Shown: positions 1-12,113, counted from the first letter of the stretch. The stretch is 64,000 nucleotides of DNA from an uncultured Eubacteriales bacterium (GCA_902795275.1 CADBKQ010000005.1:1-64000); one strand, 5' to 3'. A program made the numbers and translations. The notes: generated by a model from the sequence alone, not told the origin.

Positions 1-186
1 GCCTCGTTTCATTCAGACCCTTTTTCATCCACTCTTTGGCAGTTTGGATTCTGCAAATTGCGTTCCCGCTTGATTGTCAATGCTTCTTTTTTCTTCCTGC
101 TTTTGGTTGCAGTTACTGAGAGTGGGCGTCATTTGCTTATGGGAAAGTTGAGTAAAAATATAGATGATTATTTGCTTAAAATATGG

Positions 187-192
187 TATACT
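187..192 (+). promoter_or_regulatory. possible -10 box of the YARHG gene
   Basis: A TATACT hexamer lies about 70 bases before the start codon in an AT-rich stretch that contrasts with the GC-rich surroundings. No good -35 hexamer is visible 16-18 bases upstream. I see no gene in bases 1-262. Confidence 0.35.
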
Positions 193-262
193 GCTGTCAC
201 AAAGCATTTTTCCATTGATCGGATGATGTTGGACGTTATCATTTACAAGGAGGGACATTCAC

Positions 263-1195
263 ATGAAAAGAATCGTAAGCTGCCTGTGCGTCGTTTGCCT
301 GCTGATGCTGGCGCTGCCGATGGGCACGCTGGCCGACCACCAGTATCTGCTGGACAGCGACACCCGGAAGATCACCGAGGCCGAGCTGTGGGACTGGGAT
401 CGGGAATCGCTGAGCTTCATGTTCAATGAAATCTTCGCCCGGCACGGCTATCCCTTCCAGGCGGGCGGCAAGTTCTACAACTGGTTCAACGCCCAGCCCT
501 GGTATCAGGCTGTTCGCAAGGTGACGAAGGAGCAGGCCGTGGCCGCTGCCAGCAACCTGGAATGGCAGAACTACAAAACCATCAAATCCGTCATCAGCCA
601 GATGGACGCCATTGGCTGGCCTTTCCGCAAGCCCGCTGGGTCCAGCCTCAAATCCTGGCGCGACTTCACGCCCCCGGACACTTCCCTCAAGCTGACGGGC
701 TTTGAGTATGTGAAGCTGAACGCCAACCAGAAGCTGGCCGTGTATTCCGCGCCTTCCGCGTCCTCCTGGCGCGGGGCCAACGGCAAGGCCATGGTGAACA
801 CCAACGGCGCGGTATGGGCCGCGGGCTGGGAAAACGGCTGGCTGCTGGTGTTCTATGAAACCAACGCGGGCAGCGTGCGCGTGGGCTATGTGAACGGCTC
901 CCAGATTTCGGGCCGGGTGAGCGTGAACGATCAGCTGTTCTTTGATCGCTCCTCCTGCCGCCTGGCTTCCTCCGCCACCCTCACCGATGACCCCCTGCGC
1001 ACCATGACCACCATCACCAACCTGCGCGCGGGCGACACGGTGACGTACCTGACCACCATGACCAACCAAAGCGGCTGGAGCTTCGACTACATCGAAACCA
1101 CCGTGGGCGGCCAGCGCGTGCGCGGCTTCATCCCTACCGGCTGCCTGGACGTGCCTTACGACACGCTGGAAAACTGGGACATCTATTCCAAGTAA
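263..1195 (+). CDS. exported YARHG-domain protein
   Basis: The 310-residue protein starts with a classic signal peptide (MKR, then a hydrophobic stretch, cleavage near LADH around residues 24-26). Residues about 30-85 match a YARHG domain: an acidic-aromatic helix followed by the ARHGYPF motif. YARHG domains are extracellular modules of unknown exact role in Gram-positive surface proteins. The C-terminal half looks like beta-rich SH3-like repeats, with turns such as YSAPSASSW and a second unit near residues 225-300; this is inference. The start is fixed by AAGGAGGG about ten bases upstream. It is monocistronic, with nifJ behind its own promoter. I can name the domain but not the function. Confidence 0.85.
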   Translation: MKRIVSCLCVVCLLMLALPMGTLADHQYLLDSDTRKITEAELWDWDRESLSFMFNEIFARHGYPFQAGGKFYNWFNAQPWYQAVRKVTKEQAVAAASNLEWQNYKTIKSVISQMDAIGWPFRKPAGSSLKSWRDFTPPDTSLKLTGFEYVKLNANQKLAVYSAPSASSWRGANGKAMVNTNGAVWAAGWENGWLLVFYETNAGSVRVGYVNGSQISGRVSVNDQLFFDRSSCRLASSATLTDDPLRTMTTITNLRAGDTVTYLTTMTNQSGWSFDYIETTVGGQRVRGFIPTGCLDVPYDTLENWDIYSK

Positions 1196-1232
1196 ACTCG
1201 CTGGAATAATGGGTGATTTTTCAATCGTTTGC

Positions 1233-1262
1233 TTGACAATATACGTTCATTCGCCGTATAAT
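1233..1262 (+). promoter_or_regulatory. sigma-A promoter of nifJ
   Basis: A perfect TTGACA (1233-1238) and a perfect TATAAT (1257-1262) are separated by 18 bases. AGGAGG at 1314-1319 precedes the nifJ ATG at 1328. This is one of the strongest consensus promoters in the window, which fits a highly expressed central-metabolism gene. Confidence 0.9.
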
Positions 1263-1309
1263 ATCAGGTGGAGAAGTAGCGGAACAGTTCTTCCATTTTC
1301 CGCTCATAA

Positions 1310-4831
<3,522 letters not shown>

Positions 4832-4863
4832 TCCACGGTCTGGAATCATCCCATCAAAAAATT

Positions 4864-4893
4864 GGGGCTGCCACGCGAAAGCATGGCAGCCCC
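4864..4893. terminator. bidirectional terminator between nifJ and the amidohydrolase gene
   Basis: GGGGCTGCCA (4864-4873) pairs perfectly with TGGCAGCCCC (4884-4893) around a short GAAA-type loop. Six A residues lie on the left flank (a U-tract for the minus strand) and a weaker T-rich stretch on the right. It sits between two convergent genes. Confidence 0.88.
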
Positions 4894-4914
4894 TTGTTCT
4901 GTTTCATGATTGAT

Positions 4915-5763
4915 TTACTTTAGCAGTCTTTCCGCATTCCCGCCCAGGATGGCGCGCATGTCGGTTTCCGGCAGCGGCAGATCACGGATTTTTTGCAGGG
5001 CTGCGGTTTGGTCGCCCCAGGGGGAATCGGTGCCGAAAAGAATGTGATCCGCGCCGAAGAGGGAAATGAGGCGCAGGAACTGTTCTTCTTCCAGCATGGC
5101 AAGACTGGCTTCCGAAGTATAATAGCCATCGCCGTTGGAGGTCATACTCCCCAGAGCGAAAGAAGTATCCAGGTATACCCCCGTACCGGGCAGCAGCCTT
5201 TCCACCTCGTCCCAGCAGCGCCAGCCGCCCATATGGGCCAGCACCAGACACGCATCCGGGGCCTGTTCCCTTGCCCGGAGGATTTTTTCCGGGATGGACT
5301 GTTCCGCTCCGGGCAGGCCCACGTCCAGACCCGCGTGGGTCACCGCCAGCATCCCCAGCGCGGATGCTTTTTTCAGTATGCGGATATACCGCGGGTCGTC
5401 GAAGTCCACGCCCTGGTACGGCGGATGCACCTTCACGCCCCGCACCCCCGCCGCGCAGAGCCGTTCCATTTCTCGTTCCCAATCGGGAAAGTCCGGGTGC
5501 ATTGCGCCCAGGGAATACACCCCGGTCTCGTTCGCGCGGGCGTTGAGCGCAATGGCGCTGTCGTTGATGTGGGGCACCTGCTTCGGGCTGGTCGCCACGG
5601 GGAGCACCACCGAAATATCAATACCCGCAGCCGCCATGGACGCCCGCAGGCCGTTCACCGTGCCGTCGGTAAAAGGCTTTGTGTGGGACGCGGCCTGCAA
5701 TTTGCCGATGGCCGCCGGAGCGATGGCGTCCGGGAAGGTGTGGGTGTGAAAATCAACGATCAT
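4915..5763 (-). CDS. TIM-barrel amidohydrolase (amidohydrolase 2 family)
   Basis: The 282-residue protein begins MIVDFHTHTFPD, the HxH metal motif of the amidohydrolase superfamily. Further motifs follow in order: KVHPP, a THAG segment, LAHMGG and the FGTDSPWG segment with the catalytic aspartate. It probably hydrolyses or decarboxylates a small cyclic or aromatic substrate in the cytoplasm; the substrate cannot be read from sequence. I chose the start at 5763 because its ATG overlaps the TGA of the upstream ygjP-like gene (ATGA), indicating translational coupling. The frame stays open 75 codons further upstream, but that part overlaps the neighbour and has no family character. Confidence 0.87.
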   Translation of the reverse strand: MIVDFHTHTFPDAIAPAAIGKLQAASHTKPFTDGTVNGLRASMAAAGIDISVVLPVATSPKQVPHINDSAIALNARANETGVYSLGAMHPDFPDWEREMERLCAAGVRGVKVHPPYQGVDFDDPRYIRILKKASALGMLAVTHAGLDVGLPGAEQSIPEKILRAREQAPDACLVLAHMGGWRCWDEVERLLPGTGVYLDTSFALGSMTSNGDGYYTSEASLAMLEEEQFLRLISLFGADHILFGTDSPWGDQTAALQKIRDLPLPETDMRAILGGNAERLLK

Positions 5764-6326
5764 TTTTCCATCCTCGCAATCAGCTTGCTTCCCTCGTCTT
5801 TCAGCCATTTCCGGTGGGCTTTGTAGTCCGGGTCGACCTTTTCCACCTCCGCCCAGAAGCGGGGCGAATGGTTCATTTCCTTCCGGTGGCACAGCTCGTG
5901 TACCACCACGTAGTCCAGCACCTCCGGCGGGCAGAGCATCAGCAGGCAGTTGAAGTTCAGATTTCCCTGGCTGGAGCAGCTGCCCCATTTGCTTTTCTGG
6001 TTGCGGATGGTGATGCGACCGTAGGTCACGCCGACCAGCCGTGAAAAATACCGCACTCTCTGCGGGATATACGCCAGGGCCTTATCCGCCAGCGCCCGGA
6101 TCTCCGCGGCGGTCAGCGGCGGCAGCTTTGAGATCTCCTCTTCCCTGCGGTTCACCATACCCAGATGCTTGTCCAGCCAGGCTTGATGCTGCCGGATAAA
6201 ATCGTCGATCTGTGCCTGGGGCATGGTTTTCGGCGCGCGGATCTCCACGGCGTTTGGGCCCGTAATCCGCATGGCGACGGTTTTGCGGCTGCTGCGGATG
6301 ATCGTTATCTGCAAGGTTTTGTCCAT
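5760..6326 (-). CDS. YgjP-like zinc metallopeptidase (SprT/DUF45 type)
   Basis: The 188-residue protein has the HELCH zinc motif (residues 143-147), a third ligand candidate at His153 and the family signature QKSKWGSCS (about 110-118). These mark the YgjP/DUF45 family of M48-related predicted metallopeptidases. A cytoplasmic location is likely since no signal peptide is visible. The start MDKT is supported by AAAGGA seven bases upstream; an in-frame ATG seven codons earlier lacks a ribosome site. It is first in a two-gene unit with the amidohydrolase, joined by an ATGA overlap. The physiological substrate is unknown. Confidence 0.86.
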   Translation of the reverse strand: MDKTLQITIIRSSRKTVAMRITGPNAVEIRAPKTMPQAQIDDFIRQHQAWLDKHLGMVNRREEEISKLPPLTAAEIRALADKALAYIPQRVRYFSRLVGVTYGRITIRNQKSKWGSCSSQGNLNFNCLLMLCPPEVLDYVVVHELCHRKEMNHSPRFWAEVEKVDPDYKAHRKWLKDEGSKLIARMEK

Positions 6327-6358
6327 GGTGTTCCTTTCGCAAATCAAATTCCGGTATC

Positions 6359-6387
6359 AGTATAAACGCAAATCCCTTTTCTGGCAA
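6359..6387 (-). promoter_or_regulatory. sigma-A promoter of the ygjP-like/amidohydrolase unit
   Basis: On the minus strand TTGCCA (6387-6382) and TATACT (6364-6359) are separated by 17 bases, about 33 bases before the start codon of the YgjP-like gene. Confidence 0.75.
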
Positions 6388-6450
6388 GTGCATATCTGCC
6401 CGGCATGCCTCATAGGATAGCCCGAGGACAAAGTGAAGGAGTGTGCGGGC

Positions 6451-7491
6451 ATGAAAAAGCGAAACTGGAAACTGAACATACGGCGCGTGGACGTGGAACG
6501 GATGCTGATCCTGTGCGCTTCGGCGCTGGTGGTGGCCCTGGCGCTGCGGCAGGATGACACCGTGCCAACGCGGCAGGCGCAGGACATGGAAAAAATCCCC
6601 GTGTTATCGGACAGCACCCTGCTGACCGCCGCGGACACCCAGCCCACGGTGGTGTATTATCAGGACGGGGAAGGCTATCTGGTGCCGGTGACGCGGCAGG
6701 TGGATAAAACCGACGGCATCGCCAAGGCGACGCTGAACCTGATGGTGCAGAGCAGCGCCAACGACCTGGCCGCTGCCAGGCTGGGCCTGAAAACCACGGT
6801 GCCGGAGGGGACGAAGTTTGACCTGGATATTGCGGATGGAAAGGCGCGGGTGGACTTGTCCAAGGAAGCGCTGAACTGCGCGAACGCCGAGCAGGAAACG
6901 CTGATGGTGCAGTCCGTGGCCCAGGCGCTGTGTGCATTTGATTCGGTGGACGAAGTGTCCTTCCTCTTTGACGGCCAGAAGCGCAGCAAGCTCACTTGGG
7001 GCACCGACGTGAGCGGCGTATTCAACGGGGACAATCTGAACCTGGAAAGCGTGGAGACCATGGCGGGCAGCAACAGCGTGCAGCTGTATTTTCCCTCCTC
7101 CACGGGCCGGATGCTGGTACCCGTCACCCGCACGGTGTTTTCCGACGCGGATGTGACCACCGCCGTTCTGGAATTGATCAAGGGCCCGAAAAAGGACAGC
7201 GGCCTGAACGCGCCCCTGCCGGATGACTGCGGCTTGCTGGGCGTGACCATGAAGGACGGCGTGGTGACCATCAATTTTACCAAGGAGTTTGTGGAAGCCG
7301 CGAAGGGGGAAAACGGTATCCAGGCGCTGCGGGCCGTGATGTTCACCGCCGCCCAGTTTCCCGGCGTGAAGCAGGTCAAAATCGCCGTGGAGGGCGAGCC
7401 TTACCAGCCGCCCGAAGCCGCCCAGCCCACCTTCCTCAACCAGGACACCGAGATCATGACCTACTATCCCGGCGTGATCGAGATGGATTGA
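6451..7491 (+). CDS. GerMN-domain lipoprotein-like or membrane-anchored protein
   Basis: The 346-residue protein has an N-terminal membrane segment (about residues 17-32, rich in L, A and V) followed by two similar GerMN domains (about 75-185 and 205-325). Each contains the pattern of a short peptide, a -KVDLS/INFTKE- strand and a region ending before a VDEVSFLFDG or VKQVKIAVEG strand. GerMN domains occur in the sporulation and germination protein GerM and in LpqB-type envelope proteins, so an extracytoplasmic role is likely. The start at 6451 follows AAGGAG at 6436-6441; an upstream in-frame GTG overlaps that site. No lipobox cysteine is visible. A spore role is inference. Confidence 0.82.
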   Translation: MKKRNWKLNIRRVDVERMLILCASALVVALALRQDDTVPTRQAQDMEKIPVLSDSTLLTAADTQPTVVYYQDGEGYLVPVTRQVDKTDGIAKATLNLMVQSSANDLAAARLGLKTTVPEGTKFDLDIADGKARVDLSKEALNCANAEQETLMVQSVAQALCAFDSVDEVSFLFDGQKRSKLTWGTDVSGVFNGDNLNLESVETMAGSNSVQLYFPSSTGRMLVPVTRTVFSDADVTTAVLELIKGPKKDSGLNAPLPDDCGLLGVTMKDGVVTINFTKEFVEAAKGENGIQALRAVMFTAAQFPGVKQVKIAVEGEPYQPPEAAQPTFLNQDTEIMTYYPGVIEMD

Positions 7492-7502
7492 TACGATTCA
7501 GC

Positions 7503-7549
7503 GTTATGCTATATTCAGGTGATTTGAAAATCACCCTTTACAGTATAAC
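7503..7549. repeat. 47-bp palindromic intergenic repeat, copy 1
   Basis: The element runs from GTTATGCTATATTCAGG to AGTATAAC and folds into one hairpin with an inner perfect stem GGTGATT/AATCACC around a TGAA loop. A nearly identical copy lies at 17020-17066. Both copies sit between the 3' ends of convergent genes, here between the GerMN gene and the ydcF-like gene, next to a separate terminator. Confidence 0.8.
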
Positions 7550-7578
7550 TATGAACAGAATAACGCAGCGATGCGAAA

Positions 7579-7617
7579 GGCCCGGGAACAGGCGCAAGCC
7601 GTTCCCGGGCCGTTTTT
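7579..7617. terminator. intrinsic terminator
   Basis: GGCCCGGGAAC (7579-7589) pairs perfectly with GTTCCCGGGCC (7601-7611), followed by GTTTTTA. It terminates the GerMN gene and lies between convergent genes. Confidence 0.88.
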
Positions 7618-7639
7618 ATGTCGGAGCATTGAGGATTCG

Positions 7640-8287
7640 TCAAGGAAGAAGATACCGGTCAAAGCCCGCGTCCACCAGAAGCCGCCAGGCGTCCCAGACG
7701 TTGGGCGGGACGGCGACGGGCGCTTGATAGCCTTTTTCAGCGTAGACTTTCAGCCGCTGCAGGTCGCCCGCCATCAACTCTGTTTCCGCCCTCAGCGCGG
7801 TTTCGTCCGGAGCGTATTCCGCAAAGGGAATGGCCGGCGTGCTGACGCTCCATTGGATCTCAGGCCATTGCTTTGTTCCTGTAGCCCAGGCGCGTTTGGC
7901 CATGTAGGGCTTGCAGACCGCGATGCCGGTTTTCAGTTTCCTGTCTCCCGCAAGCTGCCTGGACAGAGAAAAGTTTTCGCCGGTGTTCGTCGCCTTGTCC
8001 TCAACCAGAATACAGCCTTCGGGCACTCCCTTTTCCACGCAGCGTTCGGCAAACAAAACGCCCTCCGGCCGCTGAAATACGCCCTCCGTCATCTTGCCAT
8101 AGCCGCCGGTGCAGATCATCAGCGGCGCCGCGCCGGACAGGAACAGCGCCGCGGCATGGTCGGGCACCCGCAGATCGTGGCTGCCAAGCGCCAGAATCAC
8201 ATCTGCTTTTTCAGGCAGGGGCGGGCAGGCGGACATAAAATCATACAGGCATTTCGCGGCCTGGAATATGGCTTCGTCCATCATCAT
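7640..8287 (-). CDS. YdcF/DUF218-like protein
   Basis: The 215-residue protein matches the DUF218 (YdcF/SanA/ElyC) family: an early LALGS strand, the CTGGYGKMTEG segment and the EDKATNTGENF segment, which is the conserved acidic-Thr-x-x-Asn region. There is no membrane segment, so it resembles the soluble YdcF form, which binds S-adenosylmethionine in E. coli. Three consecutive ATG codons follow AGAGGG directly; the third (8281) has the best spacing. It lies 16 bases downstream of asnA on the same strand and may be co-transcribed. The biochemical role is unknown. Confidence 0.82.
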   Translation of the reverse strand: MMMDEAIFQAAKCLYDFMSACPPLPEKADVILALGSHDLRVPDHAAALFLSGAAPLMICTGGYGKMTEGVFQRPEGVLFAERCVEKGVPEGCILVEDKATNTGENFSLSRQLAGDRKLKTGIAVCKPYMAKRAWATGTKQWPEIQWSVSTPAIPFAEYAPDETALRAETELMAGDLQRLKVYAEKGYQAPVAVPPNVWDAWRLLVDAGFDRYLLP

Positions 8288-8303
8288 CCCTCTGTTCCGC
8301 TGA

Positions 8304-9311
8304 TTACAGCAGCACGATGCCCGCTTTCTCGCAGGTCTCGCGGGTGGCGGGGTCCCAATAGGAGGACTGCACTTCGCCGATGTGGGCCTTGCCCAGCAGC
8401 AGCATGCACATGCGGCTCTGGCCGATGCCGCCGCCGATGGTGTAGGGCAGTTCGCCCTTCATGAGCGCCTGGTGGAAAGGCAGCTTGCGGCGCTCCTCCT
8501 TGCCCGCCAATTTCAGCTGGCGCTTGAGGGACGTGGGGGACACGCGGATGCCCATGGAGGAAATCTCAAAGGCGCAGCCCAGCAGGTCGTTCCAGAACAT
8601 GATGTCGCCGTTCAGCTCCCAGTCGTCGTAGTCGGGGGCGCGGCCGTCGTGGGGCTGGCCTGATTTCAGCTTGCCGCCGATCTGCAAAATGCAGGCGGTC
8701 TTGTGCTCCTGCAGGTACAGGTTTTCCCGCTCCTTGGGGGTGTTGTCGGGATACATGTCCTCCAGCTCCTGGGTGGTCACGAAGGAAACGTCCCGGCACA
8801 GGGTGGTTTTCACCGCGGGATATTCCCACTTGATGCGATCCAGGGTGATGCAGATCGCTGTCACGATGCGCTCCATGGTGTCTTTCAGCAGATCCATGGT
8901 GCGGTCTTTTTCTTCGATCACCTTCTCCCAGTCCCACTGGTCCACGTACACGGAATGCAGGTTATCCAGGGTTTCGTCCCGGCGAATGGCGTTCATATCG
9001 GTGTACAGCCCTTCGCCCACGGGAAAGCGGTAGCGGGCCAGGGCGTAGCGCTTCCACTTAGCCAGGGAATGCACCACCTGGGCCAGTTCGCCGGTTTCCA
9101 GCATGTCAAAGGACACGGGCCGCTCGACGCCGTTCAGGTCGTCGTTCAGACCGGAAGCTCCGTCCACGAACAGCGGCGCGGACACGCGCTTCAAGTTCAG
9201 CGCGTGGCTCAGGTTGCTTTCAAAGGTTTTTTTGATCAGGGCAATGGCTTCCTGGGTTTCATATAAGCTCAGGCTGGATGTATATCCTTTGGGGACAATC
9301 ACATGGCTCAT
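8304..9311 (-). CDS. asnA: aspartate--ammonia ligase (asparagine synthetase A)
   Basis: The 335-residue enzyme makes asparagine from aspartate, ammonia and ATP in the cytoplasm. It shows the AsnA signatures YETQEAI near the N terminus, SAPLFVDGASGLNDDLNG, HSVYVDQWDWE and the C-terminal GGGIGQSRMCM class II synthetase motif 3. Length is normal. AAAAGGAGGG lies eight bases before the ATG. It has a consensus promoter that is divergent from the T-box promoter of the neighbouring acyl-CoA synthetase gene. No T-box is visible on its own short leader. Confidence 0.97.
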   Translation of the reverse strand: MSHVIVPKGYTSSLSLYETQEAIALIKKTFESNLSHALNLKRVSAPLFVDGASGLNDDLNGVERPVSFDMLETGELAQVVHSLAKWKRYALARYRFPVGEGLYTDMNAIRRDETLDNLHSVYVDQWDWEKVIEEKDRTMDLLKDTMERIVTAICITLDRIKWEYPAVKTTLCRDVSFVTTQELEDMYPDNTPKERENLYLQEHKTACILQIGGKLKSGQPHDGRAPDYDDWELNGDIMFWNDLLGCAFEISSMGIRVSPTSLKRQLKLAGKEERRKLPFHQALMKGELPYTIGGGIGQSRMCMLLLGKAHIGEVQSSYWDPATRETCEKAGIVLL

Positions 9312-9340
9312 GCAGATTCCCTCCTTTTAATTACCCAGAA

Positions 9341-9369
9341 AGAATAGCAAGAAGCGGGCCGTTTGTCAA
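9341..9369 (-). promoter_or_regulatory. sigma-A promoter of asnA
   Basis: Minus-strand TTGACA (9369-9364) and TATTCT (9346-9341) are separated by 17 bases, leaving a leader of only about 25 bases before the asnA ATG. Confidence 0.85.
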
Positions 9370-9409
9370 TTCCCGGGGCTGTTTTTCGTGTGTTTTTGCG
9401 ATTCGTGGC

Positions 9410-9438
9410 TTGACAATTCGGGTTTCCGGTGTTACACT
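9410..9438 (+). promoter_or_regulatory. sigma-A promoter of the T-box leader
   Basis: TTGACA (9410-9415) and TACACT (9433-9438) are separated by 17 bases. Transcription would begin near 9445, just before the T-box stem I. Confidence 0.88.
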
Positions 9439-9444
9439 ACTTGC

Positions 9445-9790
9445 AATTCCATATCAAAGGCGATGACGAAGACGGCGGGGAACGCGCCGCATCCAGAGAG
9501 CCGGGGCAGCTGAAAACCGGCGGCGGAACATTCCCGAATCGCCCATCCCTTCCGAGCCGAAGCGGTGAAACCGGGGCCTGTGTCAAGGGCGATCTTCCTC
9601 CGGACAGAGTTGGAGAAGAGGCGCACGGAGACAGAAACCGGAACTAATCGTCTTCCGTGACGCCGCGTGAGAGCAGGAAGCTTGGAACACGAGCTTCATG
9701 AGCGGCGCAGCAATGCGCAATTTGAGTGGTACCGCGAGCTGATTTTCAGCCCGTCTCAAAGCAAAAACACTTTGGGGCGGGCTTTTCTTT
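9445..9790 (+). promoter_or_regulatory. T-box riboswitch leader (specifier probably AUC, Ile)
   Basis: All main T-box parts are present. The GATGACGAAGA kink-turn region lies at 9462-9472, the AGAGAGCCGG/CCGGC distal arm of stem I at 9495-9521, and the T-box TGAGTGGTACCGCG at 9723-9736. The terminator GCCCGTCTCAAAG/CTTTGGGGCGGGC (9749-9761/9770-9782) is followed by TTTTCTTT. My hand fold pairs GGC 9459-9461 with GCC 9556-9558, GAAG 9468-9471 with CTTC 9549-9552, and GGCG/GGGAA 9474-9482 with TTCCC and CGCC at 9531-9543. This leaves CATCC as the specifier loop, with AUC at 9545-9547. The UGGU in the T-box fits a discriminator A, as in tRNA-Ile. AAC at 9527-9529 (Asn) is a weaker alternative. 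It reads into the acyl-CoA synthetase fusion gene. Confidence 0.93.
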
Positions 9791-9839
9791 GCGGAAGAAC
9801 GAATGCCGCCCTCATCAAACGAAAGCGAGGAACACAATC

Positions 9840-12113
9840 ATGGACGTAGCCCAGGCCCAGCATATCCCCGACCAGGTGCGCGAGGTAGCCGCCCGTATCC
9901 GGGAGCTGCGCGAAATCAGCGGGTATTCCGTGGCGGAAATGGCCCGGATGACCGACGTGACCGAGGAAACCTACCGGGCGTATGAAAACGCCCAAATGGA
10001 CCTGCCCTTTACCTTCCTGCACAAGTGCGCCCTGACCTTCAAGGTGGAAATGATCGACCTGCTGGAAGGCCGCAGCGCCATGCTGTCCTCCTACACCATC
10101 ACCCGCAAAGGCGCGGGCGAGGTGACGGCAAGGGAGCAGGGCATCGACATCCGTAACCTGGCCCCCATGTTCCGCAAGAAGATTTCGGAGCCCTATTTCG
10201 TCCGATACACCTACGATCCCGCCCTGCAGGACAAGCCCATCCACACCACCACCCACTCCGGCCAGGAGTTTGACTACATCCTGTCCGGGGCCATGAAGGT
10301 GCAGGTGGGCCACAACATCGAGCTGCTCCGGGAGGGCGACTCCATTTACTACGACTCCTCCACCCCCCACGGCATGATCGCCGCCGAGGGCCAGGACTGC
10401 GTGTTCCTGGCCGTGGTGCTGCCCGGCGAGGAAGTGGAAGAGCGCCAGGTGATGCAGACCATCAAGGCCAGCCAGACGCCCGAGGACGCACATTATATTT
10501 ACGAAAAGTTCGCCCATCCCGTGGAGGACGAGAACGGCGCGCTCCAGTCCATTTCCTTCACCAACCTGGACACCTTCAACTTTGCCTTCGACGTGGTGGA
10601 TGCCCTGGCCGACACCAAGCCCGAAGCCCTCGCCATGCTGCACCTGGACGAGCACAAGCAGGAGCGCCGCTTCACCTTCTTGGACATGAAGAAGCAGAGC
10701 AACCGCGCCGCCAACTATTTCCGCTCCCTGGGCATCAAGAAGGGCGATAAGGTGCTGGTGGTGCTGCGGCGGCAATACCATTTCTGGCTGAGCATGTTGG
10801 CGCTGTGCAAGATCGGGGCCATCGCCATTCCGGCCACCGACCAGCTGCTGGCCCACGATTACGAATACCGCTTCAACAAGGCGGAGGTCAGCGCCATGCT
10901 GTGCACCGCCCACGGCCTGGCCGCGGAGCACGTGGAGGAAGCGCTGCCCCAGTGTCCCACCGTCAAGACCCTCATCCTCTGCGGCGGTTCCCGCGAGGGC
11001 TGGCACGACTTTGACGCGGACTTTGCCCGGTTCTCCTCCCGCTTCCCCCGGGAAGTCGACACCGCCTGCGGCCACGACCCCATGGTGATGTTCTTCACCT
11101 CCGGCACCACCGGTTATCCCAAGCTGGTGGCTCACGCCCACACCTACCCCATGGGCCACTTCATCACCGCCAAATACTGGCACTGCGTGGAGCCGGGACG
11201 GCTGCACCTGACCATCTCCGACACCGGCTGGGGCAAGGCCCTGTGGGGTAAGCTGTACGGCCAGTGGCTGTGCGAGGCCGCGGTGTTCGTGTATGACTTC
11301 GACCGCTTCCATGCGGAAGAGATTCTGCCGCTGTTTAAGCAGTACGACATCGCCACCTTCTGCGCGCCGCCCACCATGCTGCGCATGCTGATCAAGGAAG
11401 ATTTGAGCAAGTACGACCTTTCTTCCATCCACCACGCCACCGTCGCGGGCGAAGCGCTGAACCCCGAAGTGTTCTACCAGTTCCAGAAGGCCACGGGCCT
11501 GTCTTTGATGGAGGGCTTCGGCCAGACCGAAACCACCCTGTCGGTGGGCAACTTAGTGGGCATGACCCCCAAGGTCGGCTCCATGGGCAAGCCCTCGCCC
11601 CTGTTCGACGTGGACATTGTGGACACGGAGGGCAACCCGGTGCCCGTCGGCGAGGTGGGCGAGATCGTCATCCGGCTGGGCGAAGGCAAGCCCGCCTGCG
11701 GCCTGTACCTGGGCTATGTGGGCATCGAGGATCACCACGAGGACGGCCTTTACCACACCGGCGACACCGCCTGGCGGGATGAGGACGGCTTCTTCTGGTA
11801 CGTGGGCCGTCTGGACGACGTGATCAAGTCTTCCGGCTACCGCATCGGGCCGTTTGAAATCGAGTCCGTCATCATGGAGCTTCCCTACGTGCTGGAGTGC
11901 GGCGTCAGCGCCGCCCCCGATCCCATCCGCGGCCAGGTGGTCAAGGCCAGCATTGTCCTGGTCAAAGGCAAGGAGGGCTCCGAGGAGCTCAAGAAAGAAA
12001 TTCAGAACTACGTCAAACAGCGCACCGCGCCGTATAAGTATCCCCGCATCGTGGTCTTCAAGGACGAACTGCCCAAGACCATCAGCGGCAAGATTCAGCG
12101 GAACCTGCTGTAA
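9840..12113 (+). CDS. XRE regulator-cupin-AMP-dependent acyl-CoA synthetase fusion
   Basis: The 757-residue protein joins three modules. Residues 10-70 are an XRE-type helix-turn-helix (AARIRELREISGYSVAEMAR). Residues about 110-190 are a cupin sensor domain (HSGQEFDYILSG, HGMIAAEG). Residues about 215-757 are an adenylate-forming acyl-CoA synthetase. The enzyme motifs are intact: FFTSGTTGYPK (418-428), GFGQTET, YHTGDTAWRDEDGFFWYVGR with DDVIKSSGYRIGP, and PKTISGKIQR with catalytic Lys751. It resembles medium-chain or acetate-like acyl-CoA ligases. The start ATG follows GAGGAA and lies 50 bases after the T-box terminator; the frame stays open upstream into the T-box but that part is RNA structure. 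The T-box suggests a link to amino-acid supply, perhaps branched-chain acids. The substrate is unknown. Confidence 0.9.
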   Translation: MDVAQAQHIPDQVREVAARIRELREISGYSVAEMARMTDVTEETYRAYENAQMDLPFTFLHKCALTFKVEMIDLLEGRSAMLSSYTITRKGAGEVTAREQGIDIRNLAPMFRKKISEPYFVRYTYDPALQDKPIHTTTHSGQEFDYILSGAMKVQVGHNIELLREGDSIYYDSSTPHGMIAAEGQDCVFLAVVLPGEEVEERQVMQTIKASQTPEDAHYIYEKFAHPVEDENGALQSISFTNLDTFNFAFDVVDALADTKPEALAMLHLDEHKQERRFTFLDMKKQSNRAANYFRSLGIKKGDKVLVVLRRQYHFWLSMLALCKIGAIAIPATDQLLAHDYEYRFNKAEVSAMLCTAHGLAAEHVEEALPQCPTVKTLILCGGSREGWHDFDADFARFSSRFPREVDTACGHDPMVMFFTSGTTGYPKLVAHAHTYPMGHFITAKYWHCVEPGRLHLTISDTGWGKALWGKLYGQWLCEAAVFVYDFDRFHAEEILPLFKQYDIATFCAPPTMLRMLIKEDLSKYDLSSIHHATVAGEALNPEVFYQFQKATGLSLMEGFGQTETTLSVGNLVGMTPKVGSMGKPSPLFDVDIVDTEGNPVPVGEVGEIVIRLGEGKPACGLYLGYVGIEDHHEDGLYHTGDTAWRDEDGFFWYVGRLDDVIKSSGYRIGPFEIESVIMELPYVLECGVSAAPDPIRGQVVKASIVLVKGKEGSEELKKEIQNYVKQRTAPYKYPRIVVFKDELPKTISGKIQRNLL

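Noticed and set aside
9527..9529. AAC as the T-box specifier (Asn), tempting because asnA is adjacent.
   Set aside because: Paired stems put this triplet inside the upper part of stem I, the T-box UGGU suggests a discriminator A rather than the G of tRNA-Asn, and asnA is divergent from this leader. AUC is preferred, with moderate confidence.
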